Part shown: in pieces, positions 30,167 to 38,773 of the stretch
Layout of the letters: each line of letters begins with the position of its first letter
Numbering within the stretch: the stretch's first letter is position 1
Origin: Verrucomicrobiota bacterium
Lineage (GTDB): Bacteria; Verrucomicrobiota; Verrucomicrobiia; Opitutales; Opitutaceae
Direction of reading: 5' to 3'
Length of the DNA: 64,000 nucleotides
NCBI GenBank assembly: GCA_030601755.1
Contig: JAUWBF010000001.1
Location: forward strand, 1-64,000
The notes under the pieces: generated by a model
Seen by the model: only the letters and a program-made list of their open reading frames with translations
Database searches by the model: none
Told to the model about the DNA's origin: nothing
Program-made: the position numbers and the translations under genes

Positions 30167-32755
30167 ATGTCGCGCCGGCTCACGTCCGTCCTGTTTTTTA
30201 TTCTCCACGCCGCCTTCGCCGCCGTCCTCGCCGCGGCGCCCGCCGGCCTCGAACGCGAACCCACGCCGGACTGGGCGCAGGTCAACGCCCTCGGCCAACC
30301 CGCGCCGGCCGACACCGTCTCCGGCGGCATCAACTACCTGCTCGCCGACCAGCAATGGAGGCTCGGCGAGGAGCGCGCGGGCTACGCACGCTATGCCTAC
30401 CTCGTCACCCACTCCAGCGGCCTGCAGGAGGCGGCCGAGTTGTCCTTCACCTACGCGCCCGAGTATGAGCGCATCGGCTTTCACAAGATCGAGGTCGTGC
30501 GCGACGGTCGCGTCATCGACCAACTCGACTTGGAGCGCTTCGAGGTGCTGCGCGAGGAGCGCGACCGCGAATACGGTCTCTACGACGGACGCCTGACGGC
30601 GGTGCTGCACCTGCGCGACGTGCGCGTCGGCGACGTCATCGACTACGCCTACACCGTGCACGGACAAAACCCGATCTTCGGCGGGCGCTTTCAACAAACC
30701 TTCTCCACCGGCTGGAGCGTGCCGCTGGGCCGGCAGTTCGCCCGCGTGATCGTGCCGGAAGGCCGAGACCTGTTCGTGCGCAACCACGGCCCGGAGTCGC
30801 CGCTGGGCTTCTCCGAGGTATCCACCCGCGCGGGACGCGTGCTCACTTGGCAGGCCGAAGCACCGGCGACGTTGCAGGCCGACAAGGCGACGCCCGATTG
30901 GTATGTGGATTTCCCCTACGTGCAGCTCAGCGAATTCGCCACGTGGTCGCGGGTGGTCGAGTGGGCGCTGCCGCTCTACCCGCTCGACGCGCCGCCCGCG
31001 CCCGCGCTCCAGGCGGAGATCGACCGCATCCGCGCCGGCTCGGAGAACGCCGAGACGCGCCTGCTCGACGCGCTCAAGCTCGTGCAGGAGGACGTGCGCT
31101 ACCTCGGCTACGAACTCGGCGAGGGCTCGCACCGCCCGCGCGCCGCCGCCGAGACGTGGGAAAAACGCTTCGGCGACTGCAAGGACAAGACCCTGCTCTT
31201 CTGCACGCTGGCCCGCGCGCTCGGCTGGGACGCCCGCCCCGCCCTCGTGCACTCCTATCGCGGCCAGCGGCTGCCGGCGCTGCAACCGACGGCGCACACG
31301 TTCAACCACGTCATCGCCACCGTGCGTCATCCCGACGGGCGGCGGTTGTGGTTCGACCCGACCATCAACCAGCAGGCCGGCGACCTCGAGCAACACGCCG
31401 CGCCGGATTATCACCACGCGTTGGTCGTCGCGCCCGGCGTCGACTCGCTGGCCGACATGACCGTGCCGCACGCCGCGACCGGCCGCACCCGCGTCGAGGT
31501 CGAATACACCAGCCGCGGCTACGACCAACCCGGCGAGATGCGCGTGACCACGCGCTACCTCGGCGACGACGCCGTCGGCATGCGCGGACGGTTGTTGCAA
31601 AACACCACCGCCGACCTGAGCCGCGACTACCTCGACTACTACGCCAACGACTATCCCGGCCTGACCGTCGCGGCGCCGCTCGCCGCGCAGGACGACACCG
31701 CGGCCAACATCGTCACCATCACGGAAAGCTACGTCATCCCCAAGCTCTGGAAGCCCGTCGCCGACACGCCCGACGCGCTCGAACTCGAGCTCGGCCCCAC
31801 GCTCGTCGGCGACTATCTGCGCAAGCCCGGCCACGCCGCGCGCAAGACCCCGCTCGCCGTCGACCACCCGCGCGACGTGATCGAGCAGGTGATCGTCAAC
31901 CTGCACACCGATTGGGAAATCGAGGCGTTCAACCGTCGCGTCGACAACGCGGCGTTCCTCTTCGAGAAGGCCGGCCGCATCGAGAGCGCCGGCCGGCGGC
32001 TGGTGCTCGACTACGTCTATCGCAGCAAGGACGACCACGTGATGCCCGATGAGGCAGAGGGTTTTCTGGCCGACATCGATTCGATCAACTCCGGCATCGG
32101 CTACGTGCTCACCTATACGCCCGAGGCGGATAATGCCGGCGCGGACGCGGTCGACGAAACGAAGGCTGCGGGTAGCGGCGTCAATCTGCGCACCATCGGC
32201 GTGATGGTGTTGGTCGTGATCATCGGCGTCGCCGTGTGGGCGGGCCTAGCGCGGCGCGGTCCGTCGACCGAGCCCCCGCCCCTGCCGCAATCGCCGGACG
32301 ACCCGGTCGGCATCGGCGGCTGGCTGGTGTTGCCGGCCATCGGGCTGGTCCTGCGTCCGATCCTGCTGGTGATGATCATGGCGAAGCAGGCCGACAGCTA
32401 TTTCAGCGAGGCCACCTGGCAAATAATGGTCGATGAAACCGCGACCGGATATCTGCCGGGTCTGGCGCCGTTGATCCTCATCGAGGCGGCGGGCAAGACC
32501 GCGCTGTTCATGGGGGGCTTGATCGCGATGTGGCTGTTTTTCTCCCGTCGCCGCGAGACGCCCGCGTGGATGATCGGCCTGCTGCTGGCCGGCACGGGAC
32601 TGCAATTCGCGGACACGGTGGCGGTGCATGCGATCCAGGACACGCAATTCGCCGCCGCGGACAGCGCGCAGGTGCTTTGGTCGCTGATCCACGCGATCAT
32701 CTGGACCGGCTACTTCCTGCGCTCGCGACGGGTGAAGCGCACGTTCGTGCGCTGA
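30167..32755 (+). CDS. DUF3857-transglutaminase protein with C-terminal DUF2569 membrane domain
   Basis: An 862-aa exported protein. It has a signal peptide, a DUF3857 beta domain (about 40-270), and a transglutaminase-like core with triad C338 (RFGDCKDKTLLF), H381 (TFNHV) and D397 (WFDPT). A second beta region and a TM segment follow (near 680, TIGVMVLVVIIGVAVWAG). The C-terminal four-helix DUF2569 unit begins GIGGWLVLPAIGLVL. DUF3857-transglutaminase pairs act outside the cytoplasm, probably on peptides or cell-wall material. Fusion to DUF2569 is notable. Start ATG 30167 gives the signal peptide. Confidence 0.85.
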   Translation: MSRRLTSVLFFILHAAFAAVLAAAPAGLEREPTPDWAQVNALGQPAPADTVSGGINYLLADQQWRLGEERAGYARYAYLVTHSSGLQEAAELSFTYAPEYERIGFHKIEVVRDGRVIDQLDLERFEVLREERDREYGLYDGRLTAVLHLRDVRVGDVIDYAYTVHGQNPIFGGRFQQTFSTGWSVPLGRQFARVIVPEGRDLFVRNHGPESPLGFSEVSTRAGRVLTWQAEAPATLQADKATPDWYVDFPYVQLSEFATWSRVVEWALPLYPLDAPPAPALQAEIDRIRAGSENAETRLLDALKLVQEDVRYLGYELGEGSHRPRAAAETWEKRFGDCKDKTLLFCTLARALGWDARPALVHSYRGQRLPALQPTAHTFNHVIATVRHPDGRRLWFDPTINQQAGDLEQHAAPDYHHALVVAPGVDSLADMTVPHAATGRTRVEVEYTSRGYDQPGEMRVTTRYLGDDAVGMRGRLLQNTTADLSRDYLDYYANDYPGLTVAAPLAAQDDTAANIVTITESYVIPKLWKPVADTPDALELELGPTLVGDYLRKPGHAARKTPLAVDHPRDVIEQVIVNLHTDWEIEAFNRRVDNAAFLFEKAGRIESAGRRLVLDYVYRSKDDHVMPDEAEGFLADIDSINSGIGYVLTYTPEADNAGADAVDETKAAGSGVNLRTIGVMVLVVIIGVAVWAGLARRGPSTEPPPLPQSPDDPVGIGGWLVLPAIGLVLRPILLVMIMAKQADSYFSEATWQIMVDETATGYLPGLAPLILIEAAGKTALFMGGLIAMWLFFSRRRETPAWMIGLLLAGTGLQFADTVAVHAIQDTQFAAADSAQVLWSLIHAIIWTGYFLRSRRVKRTFVR

Positions 32756-32865
32756 GGGTGGAACGTGTTGTCCCCAACGCGTTCGTGCGATGTGGACCCA
32801 AGTCAAACGAGCGCCTTGAGGACAAGTCGCTCCACCTCGGCGCGGTCGCGGCGGCGCGCGGTGCG

Positions 32866-32887
32866 GGGCGGGCAGGAATGCCCGCCC
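32866..32887. repeat. GGGCGGGCA palindrome between convergent genes
   Basis: GGGCGGGCA and TGCCCGCCC with loop GGAA, identical to 26009-26030. It lies between the convergent transglutaminase and ptsI genes, where a hairpin could terminate both. Confidence 0.7.
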
Positions 32888-32905
32888 TCCTTGTGAACCT
32901 CTGCC

Positions 32906-34675
32906 TCAGCGGCGGGCCATGCGCTCGGCGCAGAAGTCGGCGCAGAGGGTCTGGATCGCCTTGGGCGAATCCATCTTGAGGACCTTGGCGACGAGCTTGC
33001 GGGCGTCGTCCATCGTCATCGAGCGCACGAGAAAACGCGCGGCGGGGATGAGCGGCGGAGTCATGCTGAGTTCGTCGACGCCGAGGCCGAGCAGGAGCGG
33101 CACGAGGATGGGATCGGACGCCATCTCGCCGCAGACGCTGACCTTGATGCCGCCCTTGTGCGCCTCGTCGACGATGTGCTTGAGCGTGCGCACGACGGCG
33201 GGGTGGGTGGGCTCGTAGAGGTGGGCGATGAGGTCGTTGACCCGGTCGATGGCGAGCAGGTATTGGATCAGGTCGTTGGTGCCGATGCTGAAGAAATCGC
33301 AGTCCTTGGCCAGCAGGTCGGCGGTGTAGGCCGCGCTGGGGATCTCGATCATGGTGCCGACCTTGAGCTTGGGATCGAAGGGGATCTTTTTCGCCTTCAG
33401 CTCGGCGCGGCATTCGTCGAGCACGGCGTTGGCCTTGGCGAGCTCCTCGGTGCCACTGATCATCGGATACATCAGCTGGACGTTGCCGTGGGCGCTGGCG
33501 CGAAGGATGGCGCGGAGCTGGTCTTTGAAGATGTCGAGCTGGTCGAGGCAGAAGCGGATGGCGCGGTAGCCGAGGAAGGGATTGTCCTCGCGCGGGAAGA
33601 GGTGCGAGCTGCCGGCCATGGGCTTGTCGCCGCCGATGTCGAGGGTGCGGATGACGACGGGCTCGGGCGCGAGGGTCTCGGCGACGTCGCGGTAGGCGCG
33701 GTATTGCTCCTCCTCGGTGGGCACGTGGTCGGAGCTGAGGTAGAGAAACTCGGTGCGAAAGAGGCCGACGCCGGCTGCGAGGTAGTCCTTCACGAGCGCG
33801 GTCTCACAGGCGCCCTCGATGTTGGCGCGCAGGGTGACGGGCACGTTGTCAAGGGTGACGGAGGGCAGGCGGTTGGCCTCGAGCAGGCGTTGTTCCTCGC
33901 TCTTGCGCTGGCGCTGGATCTGGCCGTAGCGGAAGAGGGTCTGCTCGTCGGGGTTGATGACGACGGTGCCGTCGTAGCCGTCGACCAGCACCCAGTCGCC
34001 GGGGGAAACCTTGGTGGTGAGGTCGCGCACGCCGACGACGGCGGGAACCTTCATCGAACGGGCGACGATGACGGCGTGGCTGGTCTTGCTGCCGGAGTCG
34101 GTGACGATGGCGAGGGCCTGCGATCGGTCGATGCCGGCGGCGTCGGAGGGCGAGATGTTGTTGGCCACCACGACGCGTTTCTCGACGAGCTGGCTGAGCG
34201 ACTGCGCGGTGTGCCCGAGCAGGTTGGAGAGCACGCGCTGGGCAACGTCGCGAATGTCGCCGGCGCGCTCGCGCAGGTATTCGTCGTCGATCTCGTCAAA
34301 GGCCTTGATGTAGCGCTGCGAGACGCGGTCGAAGCAGGTCTCGATGTTGCTGCCGGTGTTCTCGAAATCGCGGATGGTCTCGGAGATCAGCGCCTGGTCC
34401 TCGAGCACAAGCAGGTGGGCGTCGAAAATGCGGGCCTCCTCGGAGCCGAGATTTTTTTCAACCTCGGCTTGGATCTTCTGGATTTGGTGGCGGGTGACGA
34501 CCAGGGCCTGCTCGAGGCGGGCTATCTCGGCGACGCGTTTTTCGGGGTCGACCTGATACTCGGGGACCTCGACATCGGACTGGATGTAGAGGAAAACGGG
34601 TCCATAAGCGATGCCCTGCGAGGCGGATATGCCTTGCACCGTGACTTCGGACTTGCTGCAGGAGTCTTTGGGCAT
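32906..34675 (-). CDS. ptsI: Phosphoenolpyruvate-protein phosphotransferase (PTS enzyme I)
   Basis: A 589-aa enzyme I that passes phosphate from PEP to HPr. It has the phosphohistidine motif SGSKTSHAVIVAR with H200, the PEP-binding core (GLFRTEFLYL, RTLDIGGDKP, NPFLGYRAIR), MIEIPSA, SIGTNDLIQY and the catalytic cysteine in VCGEMASDP. Length is typical. The ATG at 34675 was chosen; a GTG 18 bp upstream is possible. No HPr or enzyme II gene is nearby, so the partner proteins lie elsewhere. Confidence 0.95.
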   Translation of the reverse strand: MPKDSCSKSEVTVQGISASQGIAYGPVFLYIQSDVEVPEYQVDPEKRVAEIARLEQALVVTRHQIQKIQAEVEKNLGSEEARIFDAHLLVLEDQALISETIRDFENTGSNIETCFDRVSQRYIKAFDEIDDEYLRERAGDIRDVAQRVLSNLLGHTAQSLSQLVEKRVVVANNISPSDAAGIDRSQALAIVTDSGSKTSHAVIVARSMKVPAVVGVRDLTTKVSPGDWVLVDGYDGTVVINPDEQTLFRYGQIQRQRKSEEQRLLEANRLPSVTLDNVPVTLRANIEGACETALVKDYLAAGVGLFRTEFLYLSSDHVPTEEEQYRAYRDVAETLAPEPVVIRTLDIGGDKPMAGSSHLFPREDNPFLGYRAIRFCLDQLDIFKDQLRAILRASAHGNVQLMYPMISGTEELAKANAVLDECRAELKAKKIPFDPKLKVGTMIEIPSAAYTADLLAKDCDFFSIGTNDLIQYLLAIDRVNDLIAHLYEPTHPAVVRTLKHIVDEAHKGGIKVSVCGEMASDPILVPLLLGLGVDELSMTPPLIPAARFLVRSMTMDDARKLVAKVLKMDSPKAIQTLCADFCAERMARR

Positions 34676-34792
34676 GCGGAGGTAGCCGGCCACTTGCGGG
34701 GTGTTAAGTGAGCGGACGGCAAAGAATAACGCCCCTCGTTTTGCCGGGGGTCAACATGGTTTTGGGAAAGTTGAAGCCCCCGGCCCCCCGAT

Positions 34793-35686
34793 TCAGGGGA
34801 GCGTGGTCGTCACCATGAAGGCCGTGGGGCCGAATCCCTCGCGAATGGTCGCCTCCACCGGGGCCGCGTCCAGGCCGTCGGGCAGGAGCGCGAAGCACGC
34901 GCTGCCGCTGCCGCTCATGCGCGCGGCGAGGCCATGGCGCTCGCCGAGCCAGGCGATCATGGCGGGGAGCGCGGGGTATTTGGCGAACACGGGCGACTCA
35001 AGGGTGTTGAAGAGGCGCGCGGCGTCGAGTTCGCCACCGTCGCACAACCAGCCGGCCAGCCGCGACTCGGCCTCGTGCTCGGGCAAATACCACTCGGGTC
35101 GCGCGGCCAGCGCCTGGTAGGCCCAGGCCGTGGCCACGCCAAAGGCCGGCCGGAACACCAGCACGCGGCGACCGCTCCAGCTCTGCGCCACGCTCGCGGG
35201 CAACGCCTCGATGTGTTCGCCGCGACCACGCATCACCACCGGTCCGTCGGCGAAGAACAGCGGGCAGTCCGACCCCAGCTCCGCGGAGAGCGCGACCAAG
35301 TCCGCCGGCGCGAGCGCGCGGCCGTCGGGCGCGGCGAGGGCGTTGAGCCCGCGGAGCGCCGTCACGGCGTTGCTGCTGCCGCCACCCAGACCCGCGCCCA
35401 TCGGGATGCGTTTTTCCAACGTGAACCGCGCGCCCCCCGCCCAACCGGTGCGCTCGCGAAAACGCCGCGCGGCCCGCACGATGAGGTTGTCCTCGCCGAG
35501 CGGCACGGCCGGATCGTCGCACACCAGCGACACCTCGCCGCCCGCCGCCGGCTCGACCCGCAGCGTGTCGCCCCAAGCCAGCGGCGTCACCACCGACACG
35601 AGCGAGTGAAATCCGTCCGCGCGCCGGCCGGTGATGGCGAGGGTAAGGTTGATCTTCGCGGGGCTGGACAAAACCAAGGGCGACAT
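34793..35686 (-). CDS. ispE: 4-diphosphocytidyl-2-C-methyl-D-erythritol kinase IspE
   Basis: GHMP kinase of the MEP isoprenoid pathway, acting after IspD. The 297-aa product begins LSSPAKINLTLAITGRRADGFH, has the phosphate-binding PMGAGLGGGSSNAV, the SDCPLFF motif and the C-terminal SGSGSACFAL. The ATG at 35686 gives the family start; longer in-frame sequence is Arg-rich. It is transcribed away from pyrF-ispD-ispF, so three successive MEP enzymes lie within 3 kb on both sides of one 135-bp divergent region. Confidence 0.95.
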   Translation of the reverse strand: MSPLVLSSPAKINLTLAITGRRADGFHSLVSVVTPLAWGDTLRVEPAAGGEVSLVCDDPAVPLGEDNLIVRAARRFRERTGWAGGARFTLEKRIPMGAGLGGGSSNAVTALRGLNALAAPDGRALAPADLVALSAELGSDCPLFFADGPVVMRGRGEHIEALPASVAQSWSGRRVLVFRPAFGVATAWAYQALAARPEWYLPEHEAESRLAGWLCDGGELDAARLFNTLESPVFAKYPALPAMIAWLGERHGLAARMSGSGSACFALLPDGLDAAPVEATIREGFGPTAFMVTTTLP

Positions 35687-35821
35687 CCGCCCAGCCAACC
35701 CGAGCCGCCGCGCGCCGCCAAGTCCGGTTTGCGCGACGCGGCGCGGCGCGCGACGGGTCGCGGCTTTCTCCACCGAGGGCTTGCTGCGTCCGCCGACGCG
35801 CCCCTTACTCCTGCCCCACAC

Positions 35822-36526
35822 ATGTCCTGCGACCTCATTCTCGCCCTCGACGTTCCCACCCGCGACTCAGCCGCCCCCCTGCTCCGCCAGCTGCGCGGAT
35901 CGCTCAGCTGGGTCAAGATCGGCCTCCAGATGTTCACCGCCTACGGCCCCGACTACGTGAAGGCCGTCGCCGACGAGGGCTTTAACATCTTCCTCGATCT
36001 CAAGCTCCACGACATCCCCAACACCGTCGCCAAGGCCGTCGAGTCCCTCGCTCCCCTGCCCATCGGCATGCTCACCCTGCACACCTCCGGCGGACGCGAG
36101 ATGATGCAGCGCGCCATCGAAGCCCAGCGCGCCACCAAGCCCGACCTGCTCCTGCTCGGCGTCACCGTGCTCACCTCGATGGACGCCACCGGACTCGGCG
36201 AACTCGGCGTCGCCCCCGACCCCGCCTCGCAGGTCGGACGCCTCGGCAAACTCGCCGCCGACTCCGGCATGAGCGGCTTGGTCTGCTCACCGCTCGAGGT
36301 CACCCAACTTCGCTCCGTGTTGCCGGCCAACGTCCAACTCGTCACCCCCGGCATCCGCCCCGCCGGCGAGTCCGGCGGCGACGACCAAAAGCGCGTCATG
36401 ACCCCCGCCGACGCCGCCCGCGCCGGCTCCAGCTACATCGTCGTCGGCCGTCCCATCCTCAAGGCCAAGGACCCCGCCGCCGCCGCCCGCGCCATCATCG
36501 CCGAGCTCAACGCCGCCCAATCGTAA
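35822..36526 (+). CDS. pyrF: Orotidine 5'-phosphate decarboxylase
   Basis: Last step of UMP synthesis. The 234-aa TIM barrel shows LALDVPTRD at the start, the catalytic lysine-rich motif FLDLKLHDIPNT, VTPGIRP and YIVVGRPIL. This is the short bacterial form. It starts the pyrF-ispD-ispF group and is divergent from ispE. Its stop overlaps a dispersed 15-bp AT-rich repeat. Confidence 0.95.
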   Translation: MSCDLILALDVPTRDSAAPLLRQLRGSLSWVKIGLQMFTAYGPDYVKAVADEGFNIFLDLKLHDIPNTVAKAVESLAPLPIGMLTLHTSGGREMMQRAIEAQRATKPDLLLLGVTVLTSMDATGLGELGVAPDPASQVGRLGKLAADSGMSGLVCSPLEVTQLRSVLPANVQLVTPGIRPAGESGGDDQKRVMTPADAARAGSSYIVVGRPILKAKDPAAAARAIIAELNAAQS

Positions 36527-36540
36527 TTCGTAAATCGTAA
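36526..36540. repeat. Single copy of the AT-rich 15-bp repeat after pyrF
   Basis: ATTCGTAAATCGTAA, identical to 3315-3329, overlapping the end of the pyrF stop codon. No inverted partner is seen here. Confidence 0.6.
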
Positions 36541-36555
36541 TTTCCCTACCCCGTC

Positions 36556-37239
36556 ATGAGCCGCACCGCCGCCATCCTCCTCGCCGCCGGATCCAGTCAA
36601 CGCATGCAGGGTGCCGTCGAGGACAAGATCCTCGCGCCCCTCGGCGGCCGGCCGCTCTTCCATCACTCCGCCAGCGCGTTTCTCGCCAGCGGCGTGGCCG
36701 ACTTTTTCCTCATCGTCTACCGCGACCAGAAGCAGCTCATGGAACTCTCGGCCTACGCGCCCACGCCCGCCCAGTTTGTGCGCGGCGGCCGCACCCGCCA
36801 GGAATCCGTGGCCAACGCCCTCGCCGCGCTCCCGCCCGACACCGGCCACGTCTTCATTCACGACTGCGCCCGCCCCTTCGTGCGCGCCGAGCAACTCGTC
36901 GCCCTGCACAAGATCGTGCTCAAGGAAAAGGCCGTCGTGCTCGCACACCGCGTGACCGACACCATCAAGCTTCATCGCGACACCGGCCGCCTCGGCAACC
37001 TCGACCGCGACCGCCTCTGGGCCATGGAAACCCCGCAGGTCTTCGCCGCCGAGCTCATCGTCAAGGCCTACGAAAAGGCCGCCCGCGCCAAGAAGAAGCT
37101 CACCGACGACGCCTCCGCCGTCGAACTGCTCGCCCACCCCGTGGCCATGCTGGAAAACCCGCATCCCAACCCCAAGCTCACCACGCCCGCCGACCTGCCG
37201 TGGTTCGAGTTTCTGCTCGGGCAAACCGCAGAGTCATGA
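36556..37239 (+). CDS. ispD: 2-C-methyl-D-erythritol 4-phosphate cytidylyltransferase IspD
   Basis: Third enzyme of the MEP pathway. The 227-aa protein starts with the nucleotide-binding AAILLAAGSSQRM, with K25 in EDKILAPLGGRP. It then has RGGRTRQESVANAL, HDCARPFV, RVTDTIK and ETPQVFAAELI followed by LTDDASAVE. It lies 29 bp after pyrF and 124 bp before ispF. Confidence 0.95.
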   Translation: MSRTAAILLAAGSSQRMQGAVEDKILAPLGGRPLFHHSASAFLASGVADFFLIVYRDQKQLMELSAYAPTPAQFVRGGRTRQESVANALAALPPDTGHVFIHDCARPFVRAEQLVALHKIVLKEKAVVLAHRVTDTIKLHRDTGRLGNLDRDRLWAMETPQVFAAELIVKAYEKAARAKKKLTDDASAVELLAHPVAMLENPHPNPKLTTPADLPWFEFLLGQTAES

Positions 37240-37250
37240 GTCGGAATTGT

Positions 37251-37341
37251 TTTAACGCAAAGACGCAAAGGCGCAGAGTTGGCAAATCTGCCAACGGCTC
37301 GAATCTTTGCGGCCTTCGCGCCTCCGCGCCTTTGCGTTAAA
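37251..37341. repeat. AACGCAAAG-type inverted repeat between ispD and ispF
   Basis: TTTAACGCAAAG at 37251 onward is complementary to CTTTGCGTTAAA ending at 37341. The arms extend imperfectly through G/C-rich CGCAAAGGCGC motifs, and a small TTGGCA-N4-TGCCAA stem sits inside. Repeats of this kind are widespread between genes of Verrucomicrobia, Planctomycetes and some cyanobacteria. Confidence 0.75.
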
Positions 37342-37363
37342 TTTCAGCCCTCCGTCAGTCCCC

Positions 37364-37849
37364 ATGAATTTCCGCATCGGCCACGGCTACGACATTCACC
37401 GCACCATCGCGGGCCGTCCGCTCGTGCTCGGCGGCGTGCACTTCGCCGACTGCGACTTCGGTCTCGACGGCCACTCCGACGCCGACGCGCTCACCCACGC
37501 CATCTGCGACGCCCTGCTCGGTGCCGCCGGACTGCCTGACATCGGTCATTTCTTTCCGAATACGGACCCCGCCTACAAAAACATCGACTCGCAAAAGCTG
37601 CTCGCGCGCGTCCGCGAAGAACTCGCCGCCCGTGGCTGGAGCATCGTCAACATCGACGCCTCGCTCATCGCGGAGCGTCCGAAGATCTACCCGCGTCTCG
37701 CCGAGATGAAGGCCCGCCTCGCCGACTCCGCCGGCCTGCCCGTAGACCGCGTCGGCCTCAAGGCCACGACCAACGAAGGCAGCGACGACATCGGCAAGGG
37801 CCTCGCCATCGCCGCCCACGCCGTCGCTTTGATTTCCCACGACTCATAG
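37364..37849 (+). CDS. ispF: 2-C-methyl-D-erythritol 2,4-cyclodiphosphate synthase IspF
   Basis: Fifth enzyme of the MEP pathway. The 161-aa product has the metal site motif GHGYDIH near the start, GHSDADALTHAICDALLGA, the DIGHFFPNTDP loop and KATTNEGSDDIGKGLAIAAHAV at the end. Length is typical of monofunctional IspF. ATG 37364 gives the family start. Confidence 0.96.
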   Translation: MNFRIGHGYDIHRTIAGRPLVLGGVHFADCDFGLDGHSDADALTHAICDALLGAAGLPDIGHFFPNTDPAYKNIDSQKLLARVREELAARGWSIVNIDASLIAERPKIYPRLAEMKARLADSAGLPVDRVGLKATTNEGSDDIGKGLAIAAHAVALISHDS

Positions 37850-38063
37850 CGCGACAGATCGCCTTTGGACTACGGCTGCGAAACGGCTCCGCCGTTCCGC
37901 CACGTCTGTGCCTTGCCCGTGGTCGAACGCTCTACGGATTCAAGCGGCCGTCAGATGCATGAGTGGGTTCGCAACCGTGGGCGAAGCGCGTCCCCTACCG
38001 CCGCCCGAGGAGCTTGCTTTGCCCAACCAACTCCTCCCAAGGCCGCCTTGACCCAACCCCGCC

Positions 38064-38089
38064 TGCGCATAAATGTGCTTTTATGCGCA
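38064..38089. promoter_or_regulatory. vapB: Palindrome over the vapB start (candidate operator)
   Basis: TGCGCATAAA (38064-38073) and TTTATGCGCA (38080-38089) form 10-bp perfect arms with a 6-bp spacer; the ATG of the antitoxin lies in the right arm. Autoregulation by VapBC through such dyads is established for the family. Confidence 0.65.
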
Positions 38090-38346
38090 CGACCCTCGAC
38101 CTGCCCGACCCGCTGTTCCGCGAGCTGAAGGCCCAATCCGCCCTGCGCGGCGTGAAGCTCAAGGAATTCGTCACCGATCTCCTGCAAGCCGGGCTGGCGC
38201 ACGACGCCGCCGCGCGCACCTCCCCCCGCGCACGCAGCCCCCTGCCCGTGATCCGCAAGGCCACCGGCGTGCGCCACCCCGCGCTCTCCAACCGCGAGAT
38301 CGAAAACCTGCTCGTCGCCGAGGACGCTCCCGATGGCGGCGCTTGA
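38083..38346 (+). CDS. vapB: VapB-like antitoxin
   Basis: An 87-aa protein whose first 45 residues (MRTTLDLPDPLFRELKAQSALRG, VKLKEFVTDLLQAGL) fit a ribbon-helix-helix DNA-binding domain. The tail (PLPVIRKATG, LSNREIENLLVAED) would bind and block the toxin. It overlaps the toxin gene by 14 bp, and a perfect dyad covers its start codon, so the pair is probably autoregulated. The 233 bp between ispF and this gene hold only a small AACGGC hairpin and this operator. Confidence 0.85.
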   Translation: MRTTLDLPDPLFRELKAQSALRGVKLKEFVTDLLQAGLAHDAAARTSPRARSPLPVIRKATGVRHPALSNREIENLLVAEDAPDGGA

Positions 38347-38767
38347 TCTCCCCGACCTCAATCTCTGGCTCGCCCTCGTCGACCCGGACCACGCGCACCA
38401 CGCCCGCGCCCGCCGCTATTGGGAACAGGAGGCGGTCGGCGACATCGCGTTCTGTCGCGTCACCATGCTCGGACTGCTCCGCCTGCTCACCAATACCCGC
38501 GTGATGCGCGACGCGCCCTTCACCCCCGACGAGGCTTGGAACGCCTACCACACCTTCGCCGCCTTGCCCGAGGTCCGGTTTGTCGAAGACTCTCTGGTCG
38601 CCGAGAACCAATTCGAACGTTGGAGTCGCCGGCCGGATTTCCCCGCGCACCGTTGGACCGACGCCTGGATCGCCGCCATCGCCTGGTCGGCCGATGCCCG
38701 CGTGGTTTCCTTCGACGCCGACTTCACCACTTTTCCCCAACTCAAATTTCTCCACCTTCGCCGCTGA
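38333..38767 (+). CDS. vapC: VapC-like PIN-domain toxin
   Basis: A 144-aa PIN-domain RNase. The acidic sites are D8 in DLPDLNLWLAL, the CRVTMLGLLRLLTN helix (typical of one VapC subgroup, with its usual glutamate replaced), TDAWIAAIAWSADA and VSFDADF. Such toxins cut tRNA or rRNA and are held by VapB. Start ATG 38333 lies inside vapB. The pair stands alone between ispF and the peptide-binding lipoproteins. Confidence 0.87.
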   Translation: MAALDLPDLNLWLALVDPDHAHHARARRYWEQEAVGDIAFCRVTMLGLLRLLTNTRVMRDAPFTPDEAWNAYHTFAALPEVRFVEDSLVAENQFERWSRRPDFPAHRWTDAWIAAIAWSADARVVSFDADFTTFPQLKFLHLRR

Positions 38768-38773
38768 CCCACC

